Program-made: the position numbers and the translations under genes
Part shown: piece by piece, positions 1 to 7,809 of the stretch
How the letters are laid out: the number at the start of each line of letters is the position of its first letter
How positions within the stretch are numbered: position 1 is the first letter of the stretch
Source: JBHGBB01 sp041946755
Lineage (GTDB): Bacteria > UBP4 > UBA4092 > JAOAEQ01
DNA: 44,124 nucleotides
NCBI GenBank assembly: GCA_041946755.1
Contig: JBHGBB010000004.1
Location: forward strand, 1-44,124
Direction: 5' to 3'
The notes under the pieces: generated by a model
Database searches by the model: none
Told to the model about the DNA's origin: nothing
Seen by the model: the letters and a program-made list of their open reading frames with translations, nothing else

Positions 1-651
1 CTGTTCGATGGTTCCCCGTTCTCGTTCTCGAACTACGGTCATTGAGGTGAGTAAAGCGCTTAATGTCATCATAATTAGCGCGATTAGTCCCGGTACTAGA
101 AAATTAATACTTTTCAATTCCGGATTATACCAAACCCGAATCCGGTCGTCGATCGGCGGAATCCCGGCTAATAATGCCATCGCCTGTGGCGGGACGCGAT
201 TTACCATAATTCGAGTTGAATAGGTCTGTACAATTGCATTAACATAACTTAATGCAATAATGGCATTATTCGAATCTGACCCATCGACTACCACATACAT
301 AGTAGCAGTTTTTTTCAATTTCAGGTCTTTATCAAACCCCGGAGGAAACCATATTGCAACATTGATTTTCCCGCGGTCGAGTAGTGACCGAATTTGTTCC
401 GGTTTATTCAGATAATATTTCATGGTGAAATATCCTGAATGCTCGAAACTATTTTGCAGTTCCCGGCTCGCTTGGCTCTTATCCAAATCATATACTGCAG
501 TGATTAAGTTTTTGACATCAAAGGTTACTCCGTAGCCATATAAAAATAACATTACGAGTGGTAATATGATTGCAATAAACAATGACCAGGGATCACGCCA
601 GATATGGATAAACTCTTTTTTTGTGATAGTTAAGGTGCGGGATTGTTTCAT
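1..651 (-). CDS. ABC-2 type transporter permease, YbhS/YbhR-like (partial, C-terminus off the left edge)
   Basis: Reading the minus strand from the ATG at 651 gives an open frame of about 217 residues to the edge of the window, with no stop. It begins MKQSRTLTITKKEFIHIWRD, then a first membrane helix (about residues 22-42, ILPLVMLFLYGYG), a long extracytoplasmic domain (about 45-180), and the start of the membrane core (SINFLVPGLIALIMM). This is the ABC-2/DrrB permease layout of YbhS, YbhR and YhhJ. The start overlaps the stop of the upstream ATPase by four bases (ATGA, 648-651), so the two are probably translationally coupled. It should form the channel of the efflux pump whose ATPases, adaptor and regulator lie upstream. 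A second permease may follow outside the window. The family call is firm; YbhS versus YbhR cannot be decided. Confidence 0.85.
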   Translation of the reverse strand, partial: MKQSRTLTITKKEFIHIWRDPWSLFIAIILPLVMLFLYGYGVTFDVKNLITAVYDLDKSQASRELQNSFEHSGYFTMKYYLNKPEQIRSLLDRGKINVAIWFPPGFDKDLKLKKTATMYVVVDGSDSNNAIIALSYVNAIVQTYSTRIMVNRVPPQAMALLAGIPPIDDRIRVWYNPELKSINFLVPGLIALIMMTLSALLTSMTVVRERERGTIEQ

Positions 652-1616
652 GATTTGTTAGCGCGAAATTCTTTCCGCAATTCTTCTTGTTGCGATTGTT
701 CAACTAATGATACGAAAATATCTTCCAAACTCGGCTGAATAGGTGTGAATTGATTAAGTTTCACTCCACCTTGTTCCAGTGAACGATATATAACCGGTTT
801 AACCTGCTGAGTATTATCAGTAACGAAGTGAATTAATGAACCATAAAAAGTTACATCGGTAATATCTTTAACCTGGCGAAGGATTTCCATCGCCCGCATC
901 ATCGGTTGCGCATCGAGTTCGACCAATTCGCCCTGCATTTTTTGCTCTTTCAGTTCGGTGGGACTTCCTTCGGCTATCAATCGGCCGCCGAAAATAAATC
1001 CTAATCGATCGCAATGTTCCGCTTCATCCATATAATGAGTAGTCACCATAATCGTAACCTTTTTTTCTGATAAAGAATAAATCAAGTCCCAAAAATTCCG
1101 GCGCGATATCGGATCGACTCCGCTGGTCGGTTCATCGAGAAATAATAGTTCCGGTTCATGGATTATCGCGCAAGCTAATCCCAACCGTTGTTTCCACCCT
1201 CCCGAGAGGTTGCCGGTAAGCTCATTCTCTCGACCGGTTAATCCTGCCATATCGATCATTACTTTTAACCGTTGCGATTTGGTCTGTTCCGGTATCTGAT
1301 AGATTCCGGCATAGAAACTTAAATTCTCAAATACCGTTAAATCTTCATAGAGTGAAAATCGCTGGCTCATGTATCCAATCTGGAGCCGGATTTGTTCCAC
1401 CTGTTTTACAATATCAAAATCGAGCACTCGACCGCTACCAGAACTCGGCGCGATGATGCCGCAGAGCATCCGAATCGTAGTCGATTTTCCGGCACCATTA
1501 GGCCCTAGAAATCCATAGATTTCGCCCGGTTTAATTCGGAGATTAACCTTATCTACCGCAACGAATTTATGAAATGTTTTAGTTAAATTTTCGGTATAAA
1601 CTGCGTAATCAGACAT
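648..1616 (-). CDS. ABC transporter ATP-binding protein (equivalent of the C-terminal half of YbhF)
   Basis: A 322-residue nucleotide-binding subunit. Walker A is GPNGAGKS, the signature is LSGGWKQRLGL, Walker B is LLFLDEPTSGVDP, and a canonical switch histidine occurs in TTHYMDEAEHC. A C-terminal extension of about 80 residues ends in the SLEDIFVSLV motif usual for drug-export NBDs. I chose the start at 1616 (MSDYAVYTENLTK) because the neighbouring ATPase begins MSDYAISTEKLTK. An upstream in-frame ATG at 1685 would translate a palindromic repeat. By recall, its Walker A and switch region resemble the second half of E. coli YbhF. It lies between the first ATPase gene and the permease, overlapping the latter by four bases. 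The exported substrate is unknown; YbhGFSR-type pumps are linked to drug and cation efflux. Confidence 0.88.
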   Translation of the reverse strand: MSDYAVYTENLTKTFHKFVAVDKVNLRIKPGEIYGFLGPNGAGKSTTIRMLCGIIAPSSGSGRVLDFDIVKQVEQIRLQIGYMSQRFSLYEDLTVFENLSFYAGIYQIPEQTKSQRLKVMIDMAGLTGRENELTGNLSGGWKQRLGLACAIIHEPELLFLDEPTSGVDPISRRNFWDLIYSLSEKKVTIMVTTHYMDEAEHCDRLGFIFGGRLIAEGSPTELKEQKMQGELVELDAQPMMRAMEILRQVKDITDVTFYGSLIHFVTDNTQQVKPVIYRSLEQGGVKLNQFTPIQPSLEDIFVSLVEQSQQEELRKEFRANKS

Positions 1617-1636
1617 AGCATGTTCAGATATTTCAA

Positions 1637-1698
1637 GTAGGGGCGACTCACTAAGTCGCCCGAAATGGTTTAGTGGGCGAGGCATGCCTCGCCCCTAC
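1637..1698. repeat. GTAGGGGC...GCCCCTAC two-hairpin repeat, intergenic copy
   Basis: A 62-base element bounded by the inverted ends GTAGGGGC (1637-1644) and GCCCCTAC (1691-1698). Inside are two hairpins: GGCGACT/AGTCGCC on the left and GGGCGAGGC/GCCTCGCCC on the right. It lies between the two ATPase genes. A second element of the same design lies inside the glycosyltransferase gene at 19548-19617. Confidence 0.85.
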
Positions 1699-1718
1699 CG
1701 CATGAATTACTGGAATCA

Positions 1719-2645
1719 TTAAGTATGTTGTTTCACTATCCCAACAAAAATATCTTCTAGTGAAGGTTGAATCGGATTCAAAGATATTAATTGAAACTGA
1801 TTTTTTTGTAATAGTTCAGTCACTGCCGATTGTGCTTGCGTTATATTGGTTACAGTTAAGTGCAATCGATCACCGAAAACATTTACTTCTTTGACTTCAG
1901 CAGCGGTTTTGACCAGTTTACTAGCTTCTCGAATCGGTTCCGCTTTCAATTCCAGCAGATCGCCGATAAATTGCGATTTGAGATTTTGCGGAGTATTAAT
2001 GGCAATTAATTTCCCTTGATGCATAAATCCAACGGTGTTACATAAATCCGCTTCATCCATATAGGGGGTAGAAACCAAAATCGTCATCCCATTTTCGTTG
2101 AGTGAATAGAGAATTTTCCAGAATTCGCGGCGAGATACCGGGTCGACTCCGGTAGTCGGCTCATCAAGAAACAGGATTTCCGGTTCATGAATCAAGGTGC
2201 AACATAACGCTAATTTCTGTTTCATGCCGCCGGATAATTTCTCAGCGCGCCGTTTAACAAATGGAGTTAACCGGCTGAATTCGAGCAATTGGTCAGTTTT
2301 CTTTTTCCGAGTATCTTTATTCACTTGATATAAATCAGCGAAAAAGTTCAGATTCTCAATAACCGTTAAATCGCCATAAAGACTGAACCGTTGCGGCATA
2401 TACCCGATTTTCTGTTTTACCGCTTCCGAATCGGTCTTTACACTGAGTTTCGCTATCTGCGCATCACCTTCAGTAATATTGAGCAGTCCGCAGAGTAGGC
2501 GGATAGTAGTACTTTTTCCAGCGCCATCCGGGCCGACCAAACCATAGATTTCTCCTTTTTTAACCTGGAGCTGGATATGGTCGACAGCAGTAAGTTTATC
2601 GAATTGTTTAGTTAGCTTTTCAGTTGATATAGCGTAATCAGACAT
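1719..2645 (-). CDS. ABC transporter ATP-binding protein (equivalent of the N-terminal half of YbhF, degenerate H-loop)
   Basis: A 308-residue nucleotide-binding subunit. Walker A is VGPDGAGKS, with Asp where most ABC exporters have Asn. The signature is LSGGMKQKLAL, Walker B is ILFLDEPTTGVDP, and the C-terminal extension ends SLEDIFVGIV. The switch histidine is missing: the segment reads STPYMDEADLC where the partner ATPase has TTHYMDEAEHC. From memory, the N-terminal half of E. coli YbhF also has VGPDGAGK and a non-histidine residue here. This gene and the one at 648-1616 therefore look like the two halves of YbhF as separate proteins, predicted to form an asymmetric heterodimer with one fully catalytic site. 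It follows the adaptor gene, separated by a repeat. Confidence 0.88.
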   Translation of the reverse strand: MSDYAISTEKLTKQFDKLTAVDHIQLQVKKGEIYGLVGPDGAGKSTTIRLLCGLLNITEGDAQIAKLSVKTDSEAVKQKIGYMPQRFSLYGDLTVIENLNFFADLYQVNKDTRKKKTDQLLEFSRLTPFVKRRAEKLSGGMKQKLALCCTLIHEPEILFLDEPTTGVDPVSRREFWKILYSLNENGMTILVSTPYMDEADLCNTVGFMHQGKLIAINTPQNLKSQFIGDLLELKAEPIREASKLVKTAAEVKEVNVFGDRLHLTVTNITQAQSAVTELLQKNQFQLISLNPIQPSLEDIFVGIVKQHT

Positions 2646-2654
2646 AAGAAGAGC

Positions 2655-2739
2655 AGTCCTAAGTCCTAAGTCCGAAGTCTAAAGGAAATGATTAATTTCG
2701 AGTCGTAAACTTCGGACTTAAGACTTAAGACTTCGGACT
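2655..2739. repeat. AGTCCTAAGTC/GACTTAAGACTT phrase repeat overlapping the 3' end of the adaptor gene
   Basis: The left arm (2655-2680) iterates AGTCCTA-like heptamers. The right arm (2709-2739) is an approximate reverse complement built from ACTTCGG and ACTTAAG units, so the whole can fold as a long imperfect hairpin. A recognisable second copy begins at 12998 with the same AGTCCTAAGTCCTAAGTC core. The right arm encodes the last residues (SPKS) and stop of the HlyD-type gene. Confidence 0.8.
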
Positions 2740-3900
2740 ATTGGTTTCATTTATAACGATTTCCGCGTCTGCTGGCATCCCGGGTTTCAAGAGATGTTCT
2801 GGGTTCGATAGATTGATTTTAACTCCGAATACCAGGTTAACCCGTTCTTTTTTAGTCTGCACGTTTTTCGGAGTAAACTCTGCCTGACTGGAAATTTCTG
2901 CTACTTTCCCTTGGAAAGATTTATTCGGGTAGGAGTCTACCGTTACCGTTGCGGTTTGACCGAGTTTGATTTTACCGATATCCGGTTCGGGGACATATAC
3001 TCGGAGCCAGACATTATCCAAATCGGCGATAGTCACAATCGGGCTGCCGATATTAGCGAGTTCACCCGGTTCCATATTCTTAATTAATACGACACCATTT
3101 AATGGCGAAGTGATTACCGTATAGGTTAACTGCGCTTGGAGTTGTTGTAAGGTAGCTTCAGCTTGCCGTAATCTCGCGCGACCGGCAGCAATAGCTTCCG
3201 GCCGAGACCCGGCTAATACCAAGTTTAACTGCTGTTGTGTGGCTTGATATTGGTTTTTAGCCGTTTCAATTTGTTGTGGCCGATATCCGGCTAAGAGCAA
3301 ATCGAGTTGCGCTTTAGCGGCATCCCGCTGGCTGAGTGCGGATTCATACCCGGTTTTAGCGGCATCCCGCTGTTGGGCCGAAACGGCACCGTCAGTAAAC
3401 AAATTCTGCATTCGAGTCCAATCTTTACTCGCTTTATCCAAATTTGCGACTGCTTGGTTTAACGCCGCTTTTGCGGTATCAATCTCTTGGGGTCGGGGAC
3501 CGGCTACCATATTTTCAAAATTCGATTTCGCGGCTGCGACATTCGCCCGGGCTTGTGCAATTTCTTCCTGCCGGGCGCCGGCGACAAGATCGGCTAAGTT
3601 CGATTTCGCGGTTTCGACTGCTGCTTTCGCCTGGGCTACAGCCGCAGTTAATTCTGTATCATCAAGTTTCGCAATAAGTTGATTCTGGGTGGCGGTATCT
3701 CCTTCACTAACCGATAATTGCATGATTTTACCCGAAATCTTGGCGCTGAGATCAACTTCAGTCGCTTCAATCGTTCCATTCCCGGAGATGGTTTCCGGTC
3801 CGGGCTTTTTTGAACATCCCGAAATGAATAGGATACAAACGATAAAACTGAATCCAGCGGTTTTTAGATAATGATATACATTTTCCCAGTTCATTGGCAT
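2725..3900 (-). CDS. HlyD/YbhG-type periplasmic adaptor lipoprotein
   Basis: A 391-residue membrane-fusion protein that should link the inner-membrane ABC pump to an outer-membrane channel. A hydrophobic N-terminus ends in a lipobox-like FISGC near residue 29, so it is probably a lipoprotein. Next come a biotinyl-lipoyl half-motif (NGTIEATEVDLSAKISGKI), a long Ala/Gln-rich coiled-coil hairpin (about 75-260), the second lipoyl half (ITSPLNGVVLIKNMEPGELA) and a beta-barrel. The hairpin holds four copies of an AG-x-R-P/Q-x-x-I motif (AGARQEEI, AGPRPQEI, AGYRPQQI, AGSRPEAI). A GGAGG sequence lies four bases before the first ATG; a second ATG two codons in is also possible. The final SPKS and stop codon come from an intergenic repeat. 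Gene order matches cecR-ybhG-ybhF. Confidence 0.9.
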   Translation of the reverse strand: MPMNWENVYHYLKTAGFSFIVCILFISGCSKKPGPETISGNGTIEATEVDLSAKISGKIMQLSVSEGDTATQNQLIAKLDDTELTAAVAQAKAAVETAKSNLADLVAGARQEEIAQARANVAAAKSNFENMVAGPRPQEIDTAKAALNQAVANLDKASKDWTRMQNLFTDGAVSAQQRDAAKTGYESALSQRDAAKAQLDLLLAGYRPQQIETAKNQYQATQQQLNLVLAGSRPEAIAAGRARLRQAEATLQQLQAQLTYTVITSPLNGVVLIKNMEPGELANIGSPIVTIADLDNVWLRVYVPEPDIGKIKLGQTATVTVDSYPNKSFQGKVAEISSQAEFTPKNVQTKKERVNLVFGVKINLSNPEHLLKPGMPADAEIVINETNSPKS

Positions 3901-3956
3901 TTATCCTCCATTAAATTAAGTTGTTTAATACTAATAGCGTTTAATATTCATTATGT

Positions 3957-4550
3957 TTATTTGTTTCTTATTGAGGTTAACACAAAATGCGTTGTTTCTT
4001 GTATTGCCATAGTAATAAATTGTTCATCATACCGGCTAATGCTAAAAAACCGCTTTAGTAACGGTTGTACGGTGATGAAATGAACGCAAACACTCATAAT
4101 ATGGATTACGCTTAACTTGATATCCATTTTCCGGAATTCACCGGATTGCATTCCGGATTCGAGAATTTTCATTAGCGTACCGGAGTTGGATATGATGTAG
4201 GGAGCTAAAACGTTCATGAGTCTTTTTTCTCCCAGGCTCATTTCCATCAGAATCATTCGTGCTCGATTTGGATTCTGGAGCAGCATGCGCATATAACTTT
4301 GAATGAACAAGGTGAGTTTTTCAGTAGCGGAACAATCGAGCGTTTCAAGTTTTGCAACTTCAGCGCGGAGTTTTATCGCGATATCGAGAATCAGTTCGCG
4401 GTATAATTCCTCTTTCCCGCCGAAATGGTAGGTGATGGCGCCGAGATTAACGTTCGCTTTTCGGATAATATCGCGAACCGAGACCGCATCATAGCCATAT
4501 TGGGCGAATAATTTGCTGGCGACATTAATAATGTGCTGTTTGGTATCCAT
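3957..4550 (-). CDS. TetR-family repressor, CecR-like, first gene of the efflux operon
   Basis: A 197-residue regulator. The N-terminal helix-turn-helix spans about residues 8-52 (ASKLFAQYGYDAVSVRDI, then NLGAITYHFGGKEELY). The helical C-terminal ligand domain is of the type seen in CecR/YbiH. It is the most upstream gene of a minus-strand run of regulator, adaptor, ATPase, ATPase and permease, the order of the cecR-ybhGFSR operon in enterobacteria. A perfect palindrome sits over the -10 of its own promoter (4589-4606), so it probably represses itself and the pump until an inducer binds. The inducer is not evident from the sequence. Confidence 0.88.
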   Translation of the reverse strand: MDTKQHIINVASKLFAQYGYDAVSVRDIIRKANVNLGAITYHFGGKEELYRELILDIAIKLRAEVAKLETLDCSATEKLTLFIQSYMRMLLQNPNRARMILMEMSLGEKRLMNVLAPYIISNSGTLMKILESGMQSGEFRKMDIKLSVIHIMSVCVHFITVQPLLKRFFSISRYDEQFITMAIQETTHFVLTSIRNK

Positions 4551-4588
4551 AATGCAATATACCTCAGTCGAACTTCATCCAATATTAA

Positions 4589-4631
4589 ATCATACGTTTG
4601 TATGATATCATGGGATGAACCTTATTGTCAA
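4589..4631 (-). promoter_or_regulatory. Promoter and TetR-type operator of the efflux operon
   Basis: On the minus strand there is a perfect -35 TTGACA (4626-4631), an 18-base spacer and a -10 TATCAT (4602-4607). An 18-base palindrome ATCATAC-GTTT-GTATGAT (4589-4606, plus-strand reading) overlaps the -10. Its size and position are typical of a TetR-family autoregulatory operator; the TetR gene starts 38 bases downstream. Confidence 0.7.
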
Positions 4632-4938
4632 GATGCCAATATTTTTTATCTAGATATAAAACGAGGGTGGAATTTGGGGATAAATTCCCGGTAAATGTAT
4701 CCATATTTTTACCTAGAAATACCGGAGTGGAACCAGAGCGGGTCGGACCTGCTCTGGTTATTCAGCGGTGCCGATTGGGGTATGGAATGATATATTTACC
4801 CTCGTGCTTTGGTAATAATTTATGGCATAAAACTTGTTTACTATTGATTAAACTGGTGATAGGGGGTAAAATCGTTAGTGATTGTTCCATTATCACCACA
4901 AAACTGTCTATTTTTATACACGAATAGGAAAATATGCT
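4632..4938. other. Divergent intergenic region with a GGTCGGACC-centred palindrome (4731-4759)
   Basis: No convincing gene is present; an open frame across it has no family resemblance and no ribosome site. The main structure is at 4731-4759: AACCAGAGC pairs with GCTCTGGTT and the pairing continues inward, with one G-T wobble, to a GGTCGGACC centre. Related sequences occur at 17110-17138 and, as a half copy, at 38712-38728. An AGGA (4926-4929), nine bases before the ddl ATG, serves as its ribosome site. Confidence 0.6.
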
Positions 4939-6027
4939 ATGGATAAGAAGATTCGCGTTGCGGTATTAATGGGTGGGAAAACCGCTGAACATGCCGTATC
5001 GTTAAACAGCGGAATGATGGTAGTAAATAACCTTGATAAACAGAAATACTTAATTAAACCGGTTATTATAACCAAAACCGGGAAGTGGATTGTCGCGAAG
5101 AATTATAGTTCCACCAAGAAAATATTCAAGAATTCGAAAGAGCTGATCAACCATATTAATACCAAACCGGTAACTACCGGTATCGGAATCGATAAACTCT
5201 TAACCTCGAAAATCGATGTGGTTTTCTTGGCAATGCATGGACCGTATGGCGAAGATGGAACGATACAAGGATTACTCGACTTGGCGGAGTTGCCGTATAC
5301 CGGTTCGGGAGTGCTGGGATCGAGTCTAGCGATGCATAAAATTAAAACCTTGGAAATGCTGGAACGATGGAATATTCTGACCCCGAAAAGAATAGTATAC
5401 GCAGAAGTCAGAAGTCAGAAGTCAGAAGTCAGAAAAATAATAAACGACGTGAAACAGAAACTCGGATTTCCGTGTGTAGTCAAACCATGCGAATTAGGGT
5501 CGAGTGTCGCTATCGAGATCGTTAAACATCCGAACAAGTTAATTCCAGCGATTAAAACCGCGTTACGATATGACCGGCAAGTGATGGTCGAACAGTTTAT
5601 CGCCGGGAAAGAGATAACCTGCGGAGTGCTTGGTACCGGGTTCGGCAAAGAACCGATTGCATTCCCGCCAACCATGATTATTCCGAAAACGAGCGAATTC
5701 TTCGATTACCATGCGAAATATACCGCCGGGGCGACTGACGAAATCACTCCGGCGCCGATCGGCAGTAAATTAACCCGGCAAGTGCAGCAGATCGCCATCG
5801 CAGTGCATAAAGCGTTATGCTGCGGCAGTATGTCGAGAACCGATATGCTGATTAAACAGCATAGAATCTATGTGTTCGAAACCAATACTATCCCGGGGAT
5901 GACTGCGACGAGTTTATATCCGCAAGCCGCGAAGGCTGCGGGGATAGGGTTTCCGGAATTACTGGACAGACTTATCCATCTCGCTTTCGATGAATATCGG
6001 AGCAGAAAGAAGATTAAAAATAATTAA
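4939..6027 (+). CDS. ddl: D-alanine--D-alanine ligase with a repeat-encoded insertion
   Basis: A 362-residue ATP-grasp ligase that makes the D-Ala-D-Ala dipeptide for peptidoglycan. The N-terminal motif is GGKTAEHAVSLNSG, keeping the Glu that corresponds to E15 of E. coli DdlB but with Ala at the next acidic position. HGPYGEDGTIQG and GSGVLGSSLAMHK follow; the usual MDK is MHK here. The ATP-grasp and D-Ala sites follow (VVKPCELGSSV, DYHAKYTAGATDE, SRTDM, and the metal-binding E-x-N in FETNTIPGMT). The start at 4939 has a good AGGA nine bases upstream; an upstream in-frame extension has none. A tandem AGAAGTC repeat (5403-5430) encodes EVRSQKSEVR between the N-terminal and central domains. All main catalytic motifs are intact, so it is probably active. 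Confidence 0.93.
   Translation: MDKKIRVAVLMGGKTAEHAVSLNSGMMVVNNLDKQKYLIKPVIITKTGKWIVAKNYSSTKKIFKNSKELINHINTKPVTTGIGIDKLLTSKIDVVFLAMHGPYGEDGTIQGLLDLAELPYTGSGVLGSSLAMHKIKTLEMLERWNILTPKRIVYAEVRSQKSEVRKIINDVKQKLGFPCVVKPCELGSSVAIEIVKHPNKLIPAIKTALRYDRQVMVEQFIAGKEITCGVLGTGFGKEPIAFPPTMIIPKTSEFFDYHAKYTAGATDEITPAPIGSKLTRQVQQIAIAVHKALCCGSMSRTDMLIKQHRIYVFETNTIPGMTATSLYPQAAKAAGIGFPELLDRLIHLAFDEYRSRKKIKNN
5403..5430 (+). repeat. AGAAGTC heptamer x4 inside ddl
   Basis: Four perfect tandem copies of AGAAGTC inside the ddl reading frame, encoding EVRSQKSEVR. The heptamer is related to the AAGTC-based intergenic repeats at 2655-2739 and 12998-13073. The same residues (SEVRSQ) end the protein encoded at 13049-15931. 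Confidence 0.9.
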
Positions 6028-6528
6028 GCCCGTAACGTCTAGGGTTAGGCGTTACCATTTCGTAACCAATAATCTTTTGCCAAATGGCAAAAGATTATTT
6101 GCCGAGAATAAAAAGCAAAATTAGCTATATAATTTGGTGCGATTTTTAACTTTTCATAGTATAGTTTACCCAAAACTTTTACCCCAGAGTGTCTCTATCA
6201 TCTTAAATAGACAGACAGGTTCTTATTTAATTTCATTACGAAATAAATCGGCTATTTGCATATTTCGTTTTGCTAACCGTATTAAGCTTTGCTAAGATAG
6301 TCTATAATACCAGTTAAATGAGTTATATAAGTTAAATGAGTTAAATGAGTTTTCAAAAGCTATTGTAGTTAGGTCAGGGTTAAGGAGTTAGTTAAGTAGT
6401 CAGGAAAAGTAGTTTGTAAAAACCAACTACCCATGACTAACAACCTAACTCACTACATTACCTTTACCTATCTCTTAACCTTGTTTAACCTGCATAACTT
6501 CGACCGAAATGGATTATCCTTCTTTATT
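6028..6528. other. Repeat-rich intergenic region between ddl and the PfkB kinase
   Basis: No gene seen. In order it holds: a 10-bp hairpin with one G-T pair and a GGGT loop (6032-6055); a perfect 14-bp hairpin with an AAAT loop (6068-6099); a tandem GTTAAATGA-type repeat (6313-6351); and an imperfect inverted repeat of GTTAGG/CCTAAC-type phrases (6365-6456). The last would be translated if the in-frame ATG at 6433 were used. Confidence 0.65.
6068..6099. repeat. Perfect 14-bp hairpin with CAAATGG centre
   Basis: AATAATCTTTTGCC (6068-6081), loop AAAT, then the exact reverse complement (6086-6099). Its core CTTTTGCCAAATGGCAAAAG is nearly identical to the hairpin at 17376-17406, which has compensating T and A in the arms. 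No T-run follows, so it is not a simple terminator. Confidence 0.85.
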
Positions 6529-7743
6529 ATGAAGAATAAATCTCGCACCCTCGATGTCGTAGTCGCCGGGCACCTTTGCCTAGATATCATTCCTAAATTC
6601 CCAAAACTGAATGCGAAAACCATGGGCGACATTTTCGTCCCGGGGACAATTGTTAAAGTCGGTGATGCCGCGATCTCTACCGGCGGTCCGGTATCGAATA
6701 CCGGACTGGCATTAAAGAAATTGGGATTGCAGGTGGCTTTAATTGGAAAAGTAGCCGATGATTTCTTTGGTAAAACGATACTGGATTTATTAAAAGCCGC
6801 GGGGGTAGATAAAGGAATTAATTGCGTTCCCTCGCAAAATGAAGCTACTTCATATGCAATCGTAATCTCACCTTCCGGATTCGACCGGATGTTTATCCAT
6901 AACCCGGGAACCAGTAATACCTTTGGATATTCGGATATTGAGTTTAAACTGGTTGAACAAGCCAAACTATTCCATCTGGGATATCCGCAATCGATGCGGA
7001 AGCTTTATATCAATCATGGAAGAGAACTGATTAAAATCTTCAAGAGAGTTAAACGATTAGGGGTAACGACTTCGCTGGATATGTCGTTAGCCGACCCGAA
7101 ATCCGAATCCGGGAAAGCGGATTGGAACCGCATACTCAAACATACACTGCCGTATGTCGATATCTTTTTACCCAGCGTTGAAGAGATGCTGTTCATGCTG
7201 GATCAAAAGCTATATTTTCGGTTAAAAGAGATTAGGGACGGGAAATCGATTCTCGATGGGATTCCGGTAGAACGATATGCTTGGATGGCTGAAAAGTGTC
7301 TGGCGTATGGTGCAAAAATCGTCGGCTTGAAATGCGGGCATAAAGGAATATATTTGCGTACTGCGGATAAGAAATCATTATCTAAGCTCGGAATTGCTCA
7401 ACCCAAGAATCTAGATAATTGGGCGAACCGGGAACTCTGGGAACCGAGTTATGCTGTTGGTCAAATTGCCAGTGCGACTGGTTCCGGAGACTCAGCGATA
7501 GCCGGATTTATTGCTGCATATCTACGTGGAAAATCGGTTGAAGAATCGCTCAGATATGCCTGTGCAGTCGGCGCATTGAATCTCGATGCATTCGATGCGG
7601 TTAGTAGTATCCGAACTTGGCAAGAGACTACTCGGAAAATTCAATCCAACTGGAAGAAGAATCGGCTTAGGATAAAAGCCTCGGGTTGGATGTATGATCA
7701 ACAGTATCAGCTCTGGCATGGCCCGAATGACAAGTCATTTTAA
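6529..7743 (+). CDS. PfkB-family carbohydrate or nucleoside kinase
   Basis: A 404-residue ribokinase-fold kinase, predicted to phosphorylate a sugar or nucleoside with ATP. The N-terminus VVVAGHLCLDIIP and the glycine pair STGGPVSNTG are substrate-site motifs. The second PfkB signature reads ASATGSGDSAIAGF, with catalytic Asp at about residue 321. It is about 80 residues longer than ribokinase, with insertions in the second half. I chose 6529 (MKNKSRTLDV) as start because the extension from 6433 is encoded by an intergenic repeat; neither has a good ribosome site. Genes for a GH172 lipoprotein and a GH39-like enzyme follow in the same direction, suggesting a sugar substrate, but the sequence does not identify it. 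Confidence 0.85.
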   Translation: MKNKSRTLDVVVAGHLCLDIIPKFPKLNAKTMGDIFVPGTIVKVGDAAISTGGPVSNTGLALKKLGLQVALIGKVADDFFGKTILDLLKAAGVDKGINCVPSQNEATSYAIVISPSGFDRMFIHNPGTSNTFGYSDIEFKLVEQAKLFHLGYPQSMRKLYINHGRELIKIFKRVKRLGVTTSLDMSLADPKSESGKADWNRILKHTLPYVDIFLPSVEEMLFMLDQKLYFRLKEIRDGKSILDGIPVERYAWMAEKCLAYGAKIVGLKCGHKGIYLRTADKKSLSKLGIAQPKNLDNWANRELWEPSYAVGQIASATGSGDSAIAGFIAAYLRGKSVEESLRYACAVGALNLDAFDAVSSIRTWQETTRKIQSNWKKNRLRIKASGWMYDQQYQLWHGPNDKSF

Positions 7744-7800
7744 ATTTATAATTTAGCATTTTAAAATTAGCATTTTTATTGAAATCATTTTATAAACAGG
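7744..7800. repeat. AT-rich TTTAGCATTTTAAA phrase repeat
   Basis: Short iterations of AATTTAGCATTTT and its complement between the kinase and GH172 genes. Related phrases occur at 19960-20019, 38490-38530 and 42032-42080. Confidence 0.5.
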
Positions 7801-7809
7801 AAAACTACT

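Noticed and set aside
1617..1685. N-terminal extension of the second ABC ATPase
   Set aside because: It translates the GTAGGGGC repeat, and the partner ATPase starts with the same MSDYA as the chosen start.
4625..4927. Open frame of 100 codons upstream of ddl
   Set aside because: It starts at a non-ATG codon or lacks a ribosome site, contains a palindromic repeat, and has no recognisable protein features. It overlaps the efflux promoter.
5403..5430. Frameshift or pseudogene in ddl caused by the heptamer repeat
   Set aside because: The frame stays open and all downstream catalytic motifs are in the same frame, so it is treated as an in-frame insertion.
6433..6528. N-terminal extension of the PfkB kinase
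   Set aside because: The extra 32 residues are translated from a phrase repeat and precede a normal ribokinase N-terminus.
6468..6965. 165-codon frame on the minus strand within the kinase gene
   Set aside because: It is antisense to a well-supported gene, with low-complexity composition and no ribosome site. Similar antisense frames in coaBC (32465-33070, 33269-33640) and elsewhere were left out for the same reason.
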